Assembly (NCBI GenBank): GCA_907163375.1
Contig: CAJQUW010001716.1
Span: forward strand, 62,001-126,000
Reading direction: 5' to 3'
Source: Prostheceraeus crozeri
Lineage: Eukaryota; Platyhelminthes; Polycladida; Euryleptidae
Length of the DNA: 64,000 bases
The notes beneath the pieces were generated by a model. That model made no database searches. It saw only the letters and a list, made by a program, of their open reading frames with translations, and was not told where the DNA came from. Both the position numbers and the translations under genes were made by a program. The number at the start of each line of letters is the position of its first letter. Positions within the stretch are counted from its first letter, which is position 1. Of the stretch, positions 34,750 through 46,439 are shown one piece after another.

Positions 34750-35420
34750 TACCTAATATGCTTTATGTAGATTTTCGTTGATCGCGAACTTGTACATGTG
34801 TTAACTTCTGTTAAGGTCCTTTTCAAGACGGCCTTAATGTCTTCTACTCCAAGAAGCTGGAGAGGCATGGAAGAAGCGAACCTGTCCTTCAAAGATACGC
34901 CCATCATGCAACGGATCATTCTGCGTTCTGCTGTCACCATTCCTTGCTTATCTTCAACTTTCAAGGGCCATGTTTTGCTGCCGTATATCATGCACTTTCT
35001 CACACACGGGTCATACTCGTACACTTGGCCTTTCATCCATGAAGATGTCGCCCTCGATGTTAGAAATGGCGACAACTCACGAAACTTTCGCCAACCAGAA
35101 TGAACTCGTGCAGATCATGCAGCCCATGAGCCACCACCGTATCATTTCACCAAGGCAGCAAAATATGCTCATAGCCTGATAGGCGTAACCCGCCACTGAA
35201 ATTGGACCCAGTTGTTCTTCACTCAAGGTTGAAAAAGAGCGCATTTGGCCTTAACAGGGTTTACACATGAAGGACGACTCAACTGCAGCTTGGCTCCCTC
35301 TAACTCCGCTATGTCTCTTGTGGCTCCATAAGCAGCAAACAATACACTGGACAGAATTGGAGCCGACACCTTTTCGACAGCCACTACAAGGAGATGGTCG
35401 GGTTAAAGGGCCGGTGATCA
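34750..35420 (-). pseudogene. LINE C-terminal fragment with zinc finger
   Basis: On the minus strand a finger of the CRKGVGSNSVQCIVC type (about 35390-35300), with WSHKRHSGVRGS and a final CKPC, is followed at 35075-34750 by MKGQVYEYDPCVRKCMIYGS, KTWPLKVEDKQ, RMIRCMMGVSLKDRFAS and LGVEDI. This is the usual order at the C-terminus of RTE-like LINE proteins found in many invertebrates: zinc finger, then a (V)YxACVRxxMLxGxETW block and a MCGVxLKDR block. The middle part is in another frame and broken. No reverse-transcriptase core remains. Confidence 0.7.
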
Positions 35421-35429
35421 GGGGTGAAA

Positions 35430-36837
35430 GCGACAGGCTCGCATTTCCAATCTCCTTTCACAACACACATGCACCGGCATGATATAAACAATAAATGAGG
35501 CTCTCGACCATTATTTTACTAATTCAACAGAAATGAAATATCGCATGAAGAATCGTTGTGAAAAAGGAGGATTTTGCAAGGACATGAGCTGTTGATAGTA
35601 AGAGGAAAACAGAAAAATATGGCTCCGGGGTCCACTGTAACACATCATGTGTCGGAGGGTTAAGGCTGCAAGTGGATGATCTTTTTAGAACATGTTGGAA
35701 GACGACTCCATGTGGCCAATCTGCTATGATCGGCAATGATATCATTTTATCTTTTTATAATGAAGATACACCATTTTTAGTGAAATATACGTAGGTCTGC
35801 ACCGTAAATAGATCTAGTCATGCGAATTTTTCGATTTACACTGCTACCATGCTACTTTTACTGCTCTTAGCAATGAAGGTAAAATTATATTGGATGCAAC
35901 ATCGATATATTTCAAATAATTGAAGGCCGAAGAAAGCAGTTTAGTCATACAAAGCTTCTTGTATATCGAAGCTTAGGCAGGGCCTGTGGCCTATACATTA
36001 GACATCGCAAGTTTTGATTTAAGCTTTATACACTCGAATTACAAATATGCATACAATATGCAGTTGGTTAGGCCAACAGTATCTAAAGTACGAAAAAAGG
36101 CTAAACATATTTAGATTGCAGTCAAGACTTCAAAAACATCAAGACAGTAATTAATGAGTTCAATGTTCAATCATGGGCCTACTGGAAGTCTGAAGTAACC
36201 AGCAATATATGAGATATACACTGTACATGTAGAGCTAATCCCAGAAAACGGCGGTCTTTATTAACCAGAATCTTAATTATCCAAGTCCGAAATGTTGAGC
36301 CTTGATCGTACTCGTATTTCCAAATTTCAAAGCCTCTTTTACATGTTACTAATAATTTATTCATAAGCTTATATTATACTCGCATTATAGAAACTAAGAC
36401 AAGTCAGAAAAACAAATTCAAACCAGTGTTTTAAACTTGCTTTGTTTGACAATCTGTGTGATAGACAGACTGACAAACAATAGTCTGTTGCTTTTCGCTA
36501 CATGCATCAACCAGTAGGTAAGGACATGGGTAGAACAAACGAAAGAGATTAAATTTGCTTCAATGCAAAATGCGAAGAATCTAAGATTAGAAAATATAAT
36601 GGAACAAAAATTTTTGATGATATCATTTTACATCATTTTTCAAAAATAAAATGATATTATTTCAGCATTCCCGCCCGATCTTTGCCAATCTGTCATCAAT
36701 TTGTTGATGAATTCTTCAATTTCCCTTTTTATATATTCTCCGCAAAGTTGCTTCACAGCTGATATTTCCATCTCTGATTCATCATGATTATGGTGGAAAC
36801 AATGAAAAGATAACTCTTTGGTTTCATCTTTAACTCA
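35430..36837. other. no gene recognised
   Basis: AT-rich DNA. A minus-strand frame at 35745-35524 has no domain. A small perfect-type hairpin (TGATATCATTTTA and TAAAATGATATTA) lies at about 36619-36660. Confidence 0.5.
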
Positions 36838-39475
36838 CTGGTCAACAAAGAAAAAATATTCTAAGTGTTTTTAGCTCATTTCGGGTAAATCAAGTGTGTT
36901 GATTTCAAAAATCTCCTCAAATTTGCTCAATCAGGTCAACTTTTTACACTAAGCTACATTTTGGGTTTTTCAAGTTTTGGCCTATACGATGATCCAGAGC
37001 TTCTCATGTACCAGTATTTTCTTATGTTCATGTTGCCATTCTTTTATTTTCTAGACTAAAAATGCAATTTCTGAAGATCTTTGCGTCACATCTGATCATC
37101 TAAAATGCCGCCCATCTGAAAATATGCAATTCACCATCAATGTTTCCACTGCTCAAGTACCTTGTTGAATTAATCGCTTATGACATTTCTATGATATTTT
37201 TGCACTCTGATGGACGTTTGTTCATTCACTCTGTTAGAGGATTTTCAACCAGTCTAGGTGCGAGTTCTTTGCTGCACTTTGTCAATCAATTCAACGAATG
37301 AAGGCAAGCTTTCAGAGCAATTTCTATTTCAATCGAAGAGTCATATGCTATTTTAAGCCTTGTCATCATATTTAATGAATGTTGTCAGTGAATTTTGAAT
37401 AACACATTCGCATTTTGCAGCTGAAGGATGACTTCAACCAGAAGATCTTGCAAAAACAGGCCTGACGTTTTCTGCTATATTTGTGGTGAATATACCCTTT
37501 TATCTAACAGGAATCAAGTAACAAGCTTCATAAAACGTGCCTATCAATCATATTCTGGAATTAAACTTGGTGACCAGGATAAAGTTTGGGCTCCACACAT
37601 GATATGCAAGTCATGCACCGAGTATCTGCGTCTGTGGACTAAAGGCAGGAAGAGTTGTTTGAAATTTGGTATTCCTATGATTTGGAGGGAACCGAGAAAC
37701 CATGTCAATGACTGCTATTTCTGTGCTATTGATGTGACTGGGATCAACAGAAAGAACCGAAGCAGCCTGAAGTATCCTAATATGGAATCGGCACGTCGTC
37801 CTGTAGCTCATTGTGATGAAATTCCGGAACCTATTTTTGGAGAACTTCCTGACATCAGTGACGACCATTCCTCCAATGTTGCTGAACATGTAGAAGAGCA
37901 ACAAATGGATTTTGACGATGCTACTCCACATCCTTTTTCCCAAAATGAGCTAAATGATCTAGTTCGCGATCTCAGTTTATCAAAGTCCTCTGCCGAGCTA
38001 TTGGCATCCAGATTGAAGGAAATGAATCTTATATCTAACAGTGCTCGTGTCACTTTCCATCGCAATAGACATGAAGAGTTCCTTCATTTTTTCTTTAAAG
38101 AGAATGACTTGGTGTAATGCACAGATATTGCTCAGCTAATGTTCAAGCTTGGAATGCCACGGTACGAACCCAAAGATTTGAGACTATTCATAGACAGCAG
38201 CAAGCGATCTCTGAAATGTGTTCTTCTTCACAATGGCAATCAGTTTGCCTCTGCACCTCTTGCTCACTCGGCTACATTGAAAAAGAACTATGAAGCAGTG
38301 AAGTGCATGCTGGAGAAAATACGTTATGATCAGCATCAGTGGCTAATTTGTGTTGATTTGAAAATGGTAAATTTTTTGTTGGGACAGCAGTCAGGCTATA
38401 CCAAGTATCCATGCTTCCTGTGCATGTGGGATAGCAGAGACACTGCTCATCACTATACTAGAAAAAACTGGCCAATCCACGAAGAATTAGTGTCATGTAG
38501 AGCAACGAACGTTATCAACGACCCCCTGGTAAACAGAGACAGGATACTCTTCCCTCCGCTGCACATCAAACTCGGCTTGATGAAGCAATTCACCAAAGCT
38601 CTGGACAAGAATGGTGCCTGCTTTACATACTTGTGCCATGCTTTTCCAGGATTGATCATAGAGAAATTGAAAGCTGGCATTTTTGATGGTCCTCAAATCC
38701 GACAGCTGATCAGAGATACTGAGTTTGAAAATTCAATGAACGATGTGGAGCTGCAGGCATGGAGAGCATTTGTTCTGGTAGTGAAGAACTTTCTTGGCAA
38801 TAAAAAGGCCAGAAACTATGCAGAGCTTGTCTCAAATATGTTGACTGCTTTCAGAATCCTTGGATGCAACATGAGTATCAAAATGCATTACATTTTCTCA
38901 CACATGGATCGGTTTCCTGAGAATCTGGGATCTGTGAGCGATGAACAAGGGGAGAGATTCCATCAAGACATAAAGGTGATGGAGACAAGGTATCAGGGAC
39001 GCTGGGATGCACTTATGATGGCTGATTACTGCTGGAATCTAAAGAGAGACATCCCTGCAGCTGAGCATTCAAGGAACTGCAAAATACGGAAATTCATGCC
39101 CTGACTTTTTTACAATTGCGACTTTCTACACATATTGCATGTGCAAGGAGGCCTACATTTATTTATCTTATCCTTTGTCAATAACTTTTATACAAAAAAG
39201 TGAAATTAGATTTTGTGATACCAATTCAATACATTCTTTTAATGTATATTTTTCCTACTTAGCCATTATGGAGTGAGAAGGGTTCTTAGAAATAACAAAT
39301 GACTTCAAAAAATGTGATATATTAAGCCAGGAAATCTAATTTCTCAAAATATAATTAGCATGAAAACTTAACCTGATTGAGTTAAATGGATGCCATATTC
39401 AGAGTTAGTGGAGGAAAATGGTCCTAAATCAGTTGAAAAACTTCTGACTATTTTCAAAAATTTTTTTTGTAACCC
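36838..39475 (+). mobile_element. candidate DNA transposon bounded by diverged inverted repeats
   Basis: The left part (about 36838-36990) and the right part (about 39320-39475, inverted) can be aligned over roughly 130 bases. Best blocks are CTCAATCAGGTCAACTTTTT versus CTCAATCAGGTTAAGTTTTC, the ATTTTG that follows, and an outer part with AAGTGTTTTTAGCTCATTTC versus AGAAGTTTTTCAACTGATTT. The unit encloses the single long ORF at 37428-39104. No target duplication was identified, so ends are approximate. The arrangement of one ORF between long imperfect inverted repeats points to a DNA transposon. Confidence 0.5.
37428..39104 (+). CDS. transposase-like protein of an unnamed metazoan family, one in-frame stop
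   Basis: A 559-codon reading frame in a single phase, with one internal TAA at 38115-38117 and no other break. The N-terminal third has a Cys-rich region, CYICGEY, CKSCTEY and CYFCAIDVTG (about 37470-37745), likely zinc binding, then an acidic linker and LNDLVRDLSLSKSSAELLAS. After the stop come RLFIDSSKRSLKCVLLHNGN (about 38187-38246), ICVDLKMVNFLLGQQSGYTK, the CFLCMWDSRDTAHHY box, PPLHIKLGLMKQFTKALDKN, and SDEQGERFHQDI with METRYQGRWDALMMADYCW near the end. I know close relatives as uncharacterised multicopy proteins in arthropods, cnidarians and other animals; the Asp, Asp and Glu blocks around a CxxC insert suggest a DDE-type RNase-H fold. Transposase function is inferred. The stop replaces what is usually a Tyr-type codon before CTDI. 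Confidence 0.7.
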
Positions 39476-39600
39476 AATCATAATTATGATTGTCATCGTG
39501 CCGCTGTTCATGCTCCCACAGTGGTCTTCCTGATTCTGTGAAAAATCATATTCTCTTAAGAAATATAATGCAGAGGAAGCTCGAAAAACGATGTACGTCA

Positions 39601-39735
39601 CCTTTGATCGTCATCTAATTTGCGATGTCGACCTTGATCGTCATCTGATTTGCGAAGTCATTCTTGATCGTCATATTTGCGACGTCACCATTGATCGTCA
39701 TCTTATTTGTGACGATCGCAAATAATTGATCATCT
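39601..39735. repeat. tandem array of 28-30 bases, about five units
   Basis: Units of the form CCTTGATCGTCATCTGATTT GCGACGTCA are repeated from 39601 with changes, each containing TTGATCGTCAT; the last unit degenerates into GACGATCGCAAATAATTGATC. The array lies between the transposase-like element and the 5'-truncated LINE. Confidence 0.85.
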
Positions 39736-39828
39736 TATTGATATTTTCTGCCGGTTTCCTTGAATAGTGTCTCCCGACCTTCCTTTGACGACTATTTTCG
39801 GATATTTACTGCCAGCTTCCTTCAATTG

Positions 39829-40935
39829 TCTTTCCAAGGCATTCGACAAAGTCTGGCATCAGGGACTCCTTAAGATGCTTAAGTCTTATGGAGTTACTGA
39901 TCAATTCCACAAACTTTTTTCTTCTTTCCTTAGTGAAAGGCAGATATCTGTCGTTTTAGATGGCCAAAAGTCTTCCATCAAGCTTGTCTATGCAGGAGTT
40001 CCTCAAGGTTGAATTTTGGAGCCCACTCTCTTTCTGCTGTGCATCAACGACCTCCCAGACTGCCTAGTGAGTAAAGTGGTGATGTATGCAAATGACACCA
40101 CACTCTTCAATTCCAATGAGCGACTAGCTAAAAACACTCAGCAACGTCAGCGGCTATGTGGCGTTCTTAATGAGGACTTACGCACGGTCTCCGAATGGGG
40201 CGCTAAATGACTTGTTTCTTTCAATCATGGAAAAACCCAAAGTGTTCTGCACTCACGACGTAAAGGAGATGATCATCACTGCATTAAGATGTCAGACAAT
40301 AAGATCAGAGAGCAAGATTCCATCTTCTTCCTTGGATTAACGGTTACGAATGACTTGTCATGGAAACCGTACATCCAGTCCATCAGCAAGCAGGCAGTTC
40401 AATGCATTGGTAGTCTCTATCGTGCCAGCAGTTATCTTCCAACACTGACTGTCTGCTATCTTTGCAAGTCCACTATTCGTCCTCTGATGGAGTATTGCTG
40501 TCATATGAGGGCCGGCGCCCGACGAACGCATCTTGACCTCCTTGAACGGGTTGAGAAACGTGTCAAGAATCTTACGGGTGAAAAAATTGCTAACAAGTTG
40601 CAGCCGCCCTCCGTCAGACGGGATGCTGCTTCCCTCAGTCTCTTCTACATGTACAATTTCGCTAGAAGCAGCTCTGCAGTAAATGAGTGCGTACCACAAA
40701 CCCAAGATCTTCTCCAGAAGCACACGCAGAGCTAATGCACCCACATGCCATCATGTGAACTTAGACCGCGCACTCGCTGTGAGTCGCTCGAAAAGCTTCG
40801 TTGATGGCACGGCACAGCTTTGGAATAGCTTCCCCAGACCACTTTCCCTGACCGATATAATCTTGATACTTTCAAGAGGCGTGAGAACAGGCTTCTGATG
40901 GGGACAGGACAGCTTAATCTTATTAGAAGGTCTGT
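39829..40935 (+). pseudogene. Jockey-type LINE, 5'-truncated reverse transcriptase
   Basis: Reads as the second half of a Jockey/CR1-type reverse transcriptase: LSKAFDKVWHQGLLKMLKSY, FLSERQISVVLDGQKSS, VYAGVPQG (then a stop), LEPTLFLLCINDLPDCLVS and VMYANDTTLF, where the usual YADD is YAND. It continues with VSFNHGKTQSVLHSRR, IFFLGLTVTNDLSWKPYIQ, YLCKSTIRPLMEYCCHM and LLERVEKRVKNLTGEKI, ending in SFVDGTAQLWNSFPRPL. The fingers domain and endonuclease are missing, typical of 5' truncation during target-primed reverse transcription. At least three breaks. An AT-rich 3' tail follows to about 41040. Confidence 0.85.
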
Positions 40936-41039
40936 TTTTTCTTTTATCTACTTGAATTTATATTATTTATTACTTTTTCATTGAGTAATCCCTACCTTCG
41001 TACATAGCTCATAGCTGTGCTAAGGGTAAAAATTCTGTA

Positions 41040-41410
41040 AAAAATATCAGTGTTATTCTTCTGTTTCCTTTTTCCATTCTTCTCAACACTTCATTAGCTG
41101 AAGGAAGTGAATAAGCAGCAGCTATTTGAAGCAGCAGTCAAATGAGAAGGAATACACGGAGCAGTATTCAGCTTTTCTCTGTCCACACTTTTCTATCCAC
41201 AAGAATTTTCACTATCAAACACTAACTGAATGGCCTTGCTCATGAATTGTGTCTCAAACCAAGCTAATTAACAACAAAGGAGAACACATCAACACTTGTC
41301 ATTTGAATCACAACAACTCAAATTGACGCTCGGATTTCCGCAACTTTGATAAAAAACATTTCACAACTAACTCAACAAAGTCAACACAGAAAACGACAAG
41401 ATGAACTTAC
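41040..41410. other. no gene recognised; likely intron or 3' part of Ig gene
   Basis: No coding signal seen on either strand; lies downstream of the candidate tail exon of the minus-strand Ig gene. Confidence 0.4.
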
Positions 41411-41450
41411 CGATTGATTTTTATTGACCTCCTTATCTTCCATTCTATTA
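41411..41450 (-). CDS. candidate cytoplasmic-tail exon of Ig gene (A)
   Basis: Minus-strand exon candidate of 40 bases between an acceptor ATATTTCTTGTAG and a strong donor GTAAGTTCAT. Entering in the phase left by the transmembrane exon it reads N then NRMEDKEVNKNQS and leaves in phase 0. Hydrophilic, suited to a cytoplasmic tail. Splice sites are good for such a short exon, but there is no protein match to confirm it. Confidence 0.4.
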
Positions 41451-42255
41451 CTACAAGAAATATTGTCACATCTCACCAGGATGATCGAAGCTTGACAGTT
41501 GTGCAAGTCATCTGATTAATAGAAACTATTTACAGCAATCAAACCAAGGTCATTGTTAAATCATTTCATTGTTAGAAAGTCTGCTTCAGAATACGCAGAT
41601 AGAACTTATTGAATCCGTCAATCCAGACATCTTTTAGAATTGCTTTATATTTGAAAGAAATTGACTTCATTTCCTTCAAACAATTCTGCTACATTATACA
41701 CAACTGTTATGCCATGGATTAAAGCTCTTACAAAGCCACCGTCTTGTAGCGTTGATCTCTAACCTATATATTCAAAATTAGCTTACAGGGATACATGTAG
41801 TACATTCAAACTCAACCTCGTATGACAGCAACTCTTTGAGAGCAGCCGCCATAGACATGTACAAAGTGACATCTACTAAAGAAGCATAGAAATAAAAATA
41901 CATATATTCCCCTGGAAATATAAATTCCAGAGACTACGTCTCAAATTCATTGCCGGGAAAGAAAACAAATTGTGGTCTCGAAACATAAATTTTATGTAAA
42001 AACTCGACGGCCCTTCGGTGTCTTGCGCCATCTGAAGCTAATGGTCACGTTCTAATTGAGAGTTCGAATTTTGAATAGAAATCCGTAAAAGTCGCCATAA
42101 ATTCTTTATTAAAACACAAAAATTATGAAAAAATATATTCCGACACTAAAACAAGAATCCTATGAATTGAAGGATTGCAATGAAGATGAAACGTATTATT
42201 TCGGAAAAAGGAAGCAAATGACCGCCTCTTGTCCATCTCAGAATCCCCAACTCAC

Positions 42256-42295
42256 CGCAGGCGAGTTTACGGAACAATAAATAACGGAGATTTCC
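42256..42295 (-). CDS. candidate tail exon of Ig gene with ITIM-like motif (B)
   Basis: A second 40-base candidate between a poor acceptor (GAAGTGAAAACTCAG) and a good donor (GCG then GTGAGTT). From the transmembrane exon it would read K then EISVIYCSVNSPA. VIYCSV fits the ITIM pattern (V/I/L/S)xYxx(V/I/L). It also enters in phase 2 and leaves in phase 0, so joining it to exon A gives an immediate stop; the two would be alternatives, or one is false. The weak acceptor keeps confidence low. Confidence 0.2.
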
Positions 42296-43047
42296 CTGAG
42301 TTTTCACTTCTTGATTTCATGCTCTGCTTCATTCTGCAACGGCATTGTTGTTGCTGATTGATTGTTGCAGACCCTTAGCTGCATACATGATTTTGAACCA
42401 GGCAGAGCTGAAAAGTGTCATTGAAGCATCTTTTAGGACTCATTTCATTGATCATCCACAACCTTCACTAATTCTACTCCATTAGAATCCATTCATCATT
42501 CTATCTGTAGTTTCTTCCACTATCACTTCCCTTCAAAATAACGCGTCCTTACAAATTAGAAATAATCTTATTTAACATCGATCAGCCATCATCCCATATT
42601 ATGGAGATATCATCCACTTTATCATCTCATTGATATCATAATGCACACATACAACCATGTTCTGCATCCTTCATATCATCTCCATATCAATTCACTCATC
42701 ATTCAAATTATATGTATAACGAAAGTCTGAAGCTGCTTTCAAAATTTGAAATTCACTTCATTTTCAACAACTTCGAGGCGACTAATAAGTGCAAATTTAG
42801 CAAACATGTGTCAGACCATGATTTCAATGAAATTCGAAATAAAGCTCTCAAATTCTGATGCCCCACCTCCTTTTCATTTGTTACATTTTTGAGCTCTTTG
42901 CAAGAAGACCCAATGAAGTTTTTGGTCAATTTACGGCAAATTGGATGACACCCTAATATGCGAGTAAAATCAGTTTCAGTTATAGAGGAAATCTTAAAGA
43001 AAGAAGAGATTCCATCACACTTCACAGTATTGATTGACGAGACTCAC

Positions 43048-43186
43048 TTGGCTTTGCTTGTTCGACGACGTTTCATAAAAACGATGTAACCGACGATGGA
43101 CGCTGTCAAACAAATGACAATCGAAGATATGATTATTGCCATCGTCCCTTTCTTTGAATCATCCTTTTCAGTTGATGCAACAGAAT
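43048..43186 (-). CDS. transmembrane exon of an Ig-superfamily receptor
   Basis: Minus-strand exon of 139 bases with acceptor CCTTCTGTTTTAG and donor GTGAGTC. With one base from the previous exon it reads D, SVASTEKDDSKKG, then a membrane span TMAIIISSIVICLTASIVGY IVFM, then the stop-transfer KRRRTSKA. The acidic stalk, single hydrophobic helix of about 22 residues and basic cluster are the classic layout of a type I receptor just outside and inside the plasma membrane. Its incoming phase (1) matches the donor phase of the Ig exon at 43736-44002. The exon leaves in phase 2. Confidence 0.75.
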
Positions 43187-43735
43187 CTAAAACAGAAGGA
43201 ATGACACACACAATGACTTGATTTCTAACATTTACCGACTGATAAGGAAGTTTGCAGGAATCTCACTCAAAAATCAGCCATTTTGTGCCCTTTTCATCAT
43301 TTTTCGAGCAAGTTTGCTAGTTTTGAAAGGAATTGCAACACTTTTGTCATAAGACGAAAATTTTTACCAAAAATTTGCTTTTATATTTACTTTAAAACAG
43401 GATATTGATATCAATTGTTGATGAAGGTTTCACAGTTGAACAATCGACAAACGGTCAAATGAATGTAGAAATACATCACAAGTTGAAGAGATGGAGCTCA
43501 ATTCAATTCATATCTGATGACAATTAATTAGATTCCTTCCGAATCAATAACGGTGGACTCAACATGATGTCAAACCTTATCAATTCATTTACAAACTCTA
43601 ACTATTTATTATTCTGGTTACTTGTTTTTCTGTATTTTGTCATCAATCTGATTGTTTGCTTTTATAGTTTTGTCGGAGGAGAACCTGACGTTGATTAAAG
43701 GTCAGTAAAAGAGAAGACGAGAAACCATCTCTTAC

Positions 43736-44002
43736 CTTCGGCTTCAGACAATCCGACGCTAACTGTCCACGTTTGATTGACTTTTCCGAACGCGTTCTCT
43801 GCTATGCAAGTCACCGTGTACTCCTGGAACTCCGCATCGGCACTTACAATCAATTCAGCAGTCCCCTTGTCATTTTCCTCTGTCCAGTTGCCCTCACTCA
43901 CAGTCATGGTCACGTTTGGAAGCGGAGGGCCGACAGCTTCGCATTGAATTCGTCCTCCTGGCTGGATATTACCTTTAGAAACTTTGGTGATTCTCGGTTT
44001 CT
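43736..44002 (-). CDS. Ig-like domain exon of a cell-surface receptor
   Basis: Minus-strand exon of 267 bases, phase 1 at both ends, the usual arrangement for one Ig domain per exon. Acceptor TTTATTTCCACAG, donor GTAAGAG. It reads KPRITKVSKGNIQPGGRIQC, EAVGPPLPNVTMTVSEG, a middle part with GTAELIVSADAEFQEYTVTC, and IAENAFGKVNQTWTVSVG, ending LSEAE. The two cysteines (IQC and YTVTC) are spaced as the intradomain disulphide, and YxxxCxAxNxxG is the Ig F-strand signature. NVT, NWT and NQT are possible N-glycosylation sites. It looks like the membrane-proximal domain of a receptor in the nectin/CAM-like or vertebrate Fc-receptor-like style; the precise family is not known. Upstream exons should lie to the right but were not found before 45.2 kb. 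Confidence 0.85.
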
Positions 44003-44009
44003 CTGTGGA

Positions 44010-45234
44010 AATAAAAGAAACTTTTCACCTTATTTCATCGCAATTACCGAACTGAATACTTCCTCCTGTTTATAGAAATAAAGCTGAATGATGTCATCTT
44101 GTTATCACAACTTAAAAAATGAAACATTCATTAAACAACTTTCATTCATTAATGATACATTCGTTGGAATATCCATGCACGTCACAAATATCAAGTTTGT
44201 TAAATACAAATAGATAAATGATGAATAAAGGATATATTGAAAATACTAACAGCTTTCACAAATATATTATTTATGTAAATTAAAAAAATTGACGAGCACC
44301 GATAATAGTTTCCTGACAGAAAATAATCTAAGTCAATATAAATGTCCAATATTTCTACATACGCCTTGTTCATGAATTATGAAAAGAAAGAGCATAAAGT
44401 AAGAGCACATTATTTGTAAAAATACATTAAGCAGGCTAGACCAGTCATATGGCTTCTAGAAGGGTCAGTGTTCGATTAGCCAATTAATCGTCTGTCTTGT
44501 GGGAAATTTTCTCAGGAATTGGCAATTTATCAAATTCCCATCTTCCACCTCTCGTCATTAGCTGTGACTCGATAATTTTATAGTACCATTGAAAACTACG
44601 AGGCAATCACGGTACGAGAAGTGTCAAGAAACAAGTTTTATCAATTCAAATGGTTCGAAGTGAATTAAGGAGAGAGTTAGCGGAAATCTGATCTAAAGAA
44701 GAGCATCCATCTGATTAATGAAGCTTTAAAAAAAACGAGAAAAAGCAGATAAATTAGAGGAGTCGCACAGAAAGTAAACAGGACGAGATATCACGCACAA
44801 ACTTAAAATGAAATCTCAAACTAGGGAAAGTGGTGAATGCATTGATTTCTGCAACTAAATAGTTTGCAATTCTTCAGGATAAAATATAAAGAAACTTACG
44901 TAGCTTTTGTTACTTATAATAAAAATAAATTCTTCATTTTAGGAGGATAACGTTTGTAGCATAGCTAATTTGAAATGGTTCGATAAGCAACAACATGAAA
45001 GTAACCGAAATCAACAAAAGTAAAGAAAGAAAAGTTAGATAAACTCAAAAATTCGCAAAGAAATGGTCGAAGTATCGTCTTTTGAAACCTCGAATCGTGT
45101 CACACTCTTTGATGCTTCGATTGCTGAGGTTGAGCAGCTTCGGGCCTTTACATCGAAGAGTGTTCTTTCTCAATTTAGTCTTGGCATGCGGTACGTGTAG
45201 TTCTCCGGCAGACTGCGCTCGTGTGACTTAACTA
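44010..45234. other. presumed intron of Ig gene, no exon found
   Basis: AT-rich DNA upstream of the Ig exon on the minus strand. A strong donor-like GTAAGTTTC occurs at about 44897 (minus strand) but all three upstream frames close quickly. The next segment is a LINE. Confidence 0.4.
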
Positions 45235-46330
45235 TGGGCAGTCCGCCTTGTAGACATGTATTGCAAGTATACTGGGGCCTAAGCATTTATGGCTTTGTAC
45301 AACAGTGTGACTTGCTTGAAATCCACCCTTTCTCGAATAGGCATCACTTTCAATTCCCTGCAGAGTGGTTTTCTACTTGCTCTTCATGGACAATCGGATA
45401 TAACGCGTACAGCAAGATTTTGTAGCATCTTCATTCGCTGCAGTGTATTACCTGAGTCCCGTACTGCCACACAGCAGTCAGTACAAGATTGAATGTAGGA
45501 GGAACAGAAATTTTCCTGACATGTGTCGATAGAAATGTCTTAATCCTTCTCAATAAGGCTATATGATCACTCAATCTTCTGCAGACATAGCTAATTTGCT
45601 GATTCCAAGTCAAATCATGATGAACTATAACACCCAGATGTTTTCCAAACTTGACAATCTCTAGGTCAGCATCACCTTCTGTTGCATTCAAGTTGGTAAG
45701 TAGTCTCTGTCTTTTCTGTCGCATTGTTATCAACATTCCACTTGTCTTGTATCGATTCAAGATCATTTTATGGTCTTCGCAAAAATCATTGTTTCACTCA
45801 ATGCCATTTTCAGTTCGTGATTCACTTCTCCAGGTGGGTTTCTAGATACGCTGATTGAGCCCTGTGGGACAACGGCTACAGAAGTGACCTTGCTTGACAG
45901 TTCTCCTCGAAATGAAACGATTTGTGACCTTTCTTTTACATAGGATTCGAACCAATTTAATGCAACCGAATCGAAATTGTAATTGGCTAATTTTTCAATT
46001 AAGATACTGTGGTCGATCAGCTCAAGTGTCTTCTTCAAATCCAACATTAGACATTAGCATCCCATTCAAAAGTCCACGTTCGATGTCCTCGGTCCATTTG
46101 TCCATAGTATTAACAAGTACAGTTTCGTTGGAATGGTGTTCTCGAAAACCTAACTGTGAGGAACTTAGCATGAGCTGAACGTGGTTATAGAAATGTCTAT
46201 GGACATGCTTCTCAATGATCTAACTGATCGATGGTAACACCGATATTGGTCTATAATTTTCTATGTTATTCATTTTATCTTTCTGTGTACAGAAGATATT
46301 CGTGCCTGCTTCCATCAATCGTGGTAGATG
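45235..46330 (-). pseudogene. Jockey/CR1-like LINE, reverse-transcriptase remnant
   Basis: From its 5' side on the minus strand: a block like ENYRPISVLPSIS (about 46250-46210), SSSQLGFREHHSNETVLVN and MDKWTEDIERGLLNGMLM (46176-46045), then LDLKKTLELIDHSILIEKLA, NYNFDSVALNWFESYVKERS, GELSSKVTSVAVVPQGSI (46047-45900). After breaks it continues with LNRYKTSGMLITMRQKRQRL, KFGKHLGVIVHHDLTWNQQI, VCRRLSDHIALLRRIKTFL (45766-45540), and at 45420-45235 RMKMLQNLAVRVI, CRELKVMPIRERVDF. These are the fingers, palm and thumb of a LINE reverse transcriptase; the YADD box is lost in a gap. It probably lies in an intron of, or just beside, the Ig gene, in the same orientation. Confidence 0.8.
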
Positions 46331-46439
46331 GCAGTTTTTATACTTCATGCTCATACATGCAGAATTTTACTCGTCTGTTGATAGCAACTGGGTCATCAAC
46401 TATTAAATGGTCAAATATGAGACGAACTAGACCGCAATG

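Noticed and set aside
42753-43025. 90-codon minus-strand ORF as the Ig receptor tail
   Set aside because: It lies beyond the donor site of the transmembrane exon, in the intron, and lacks an acceptor in the needed phase.
44895-45000. Further exon of the Ig gene at a strong GTAAGTTTC donor
   Set aside because: All three upstream frames meet stops before any credible acceptor.
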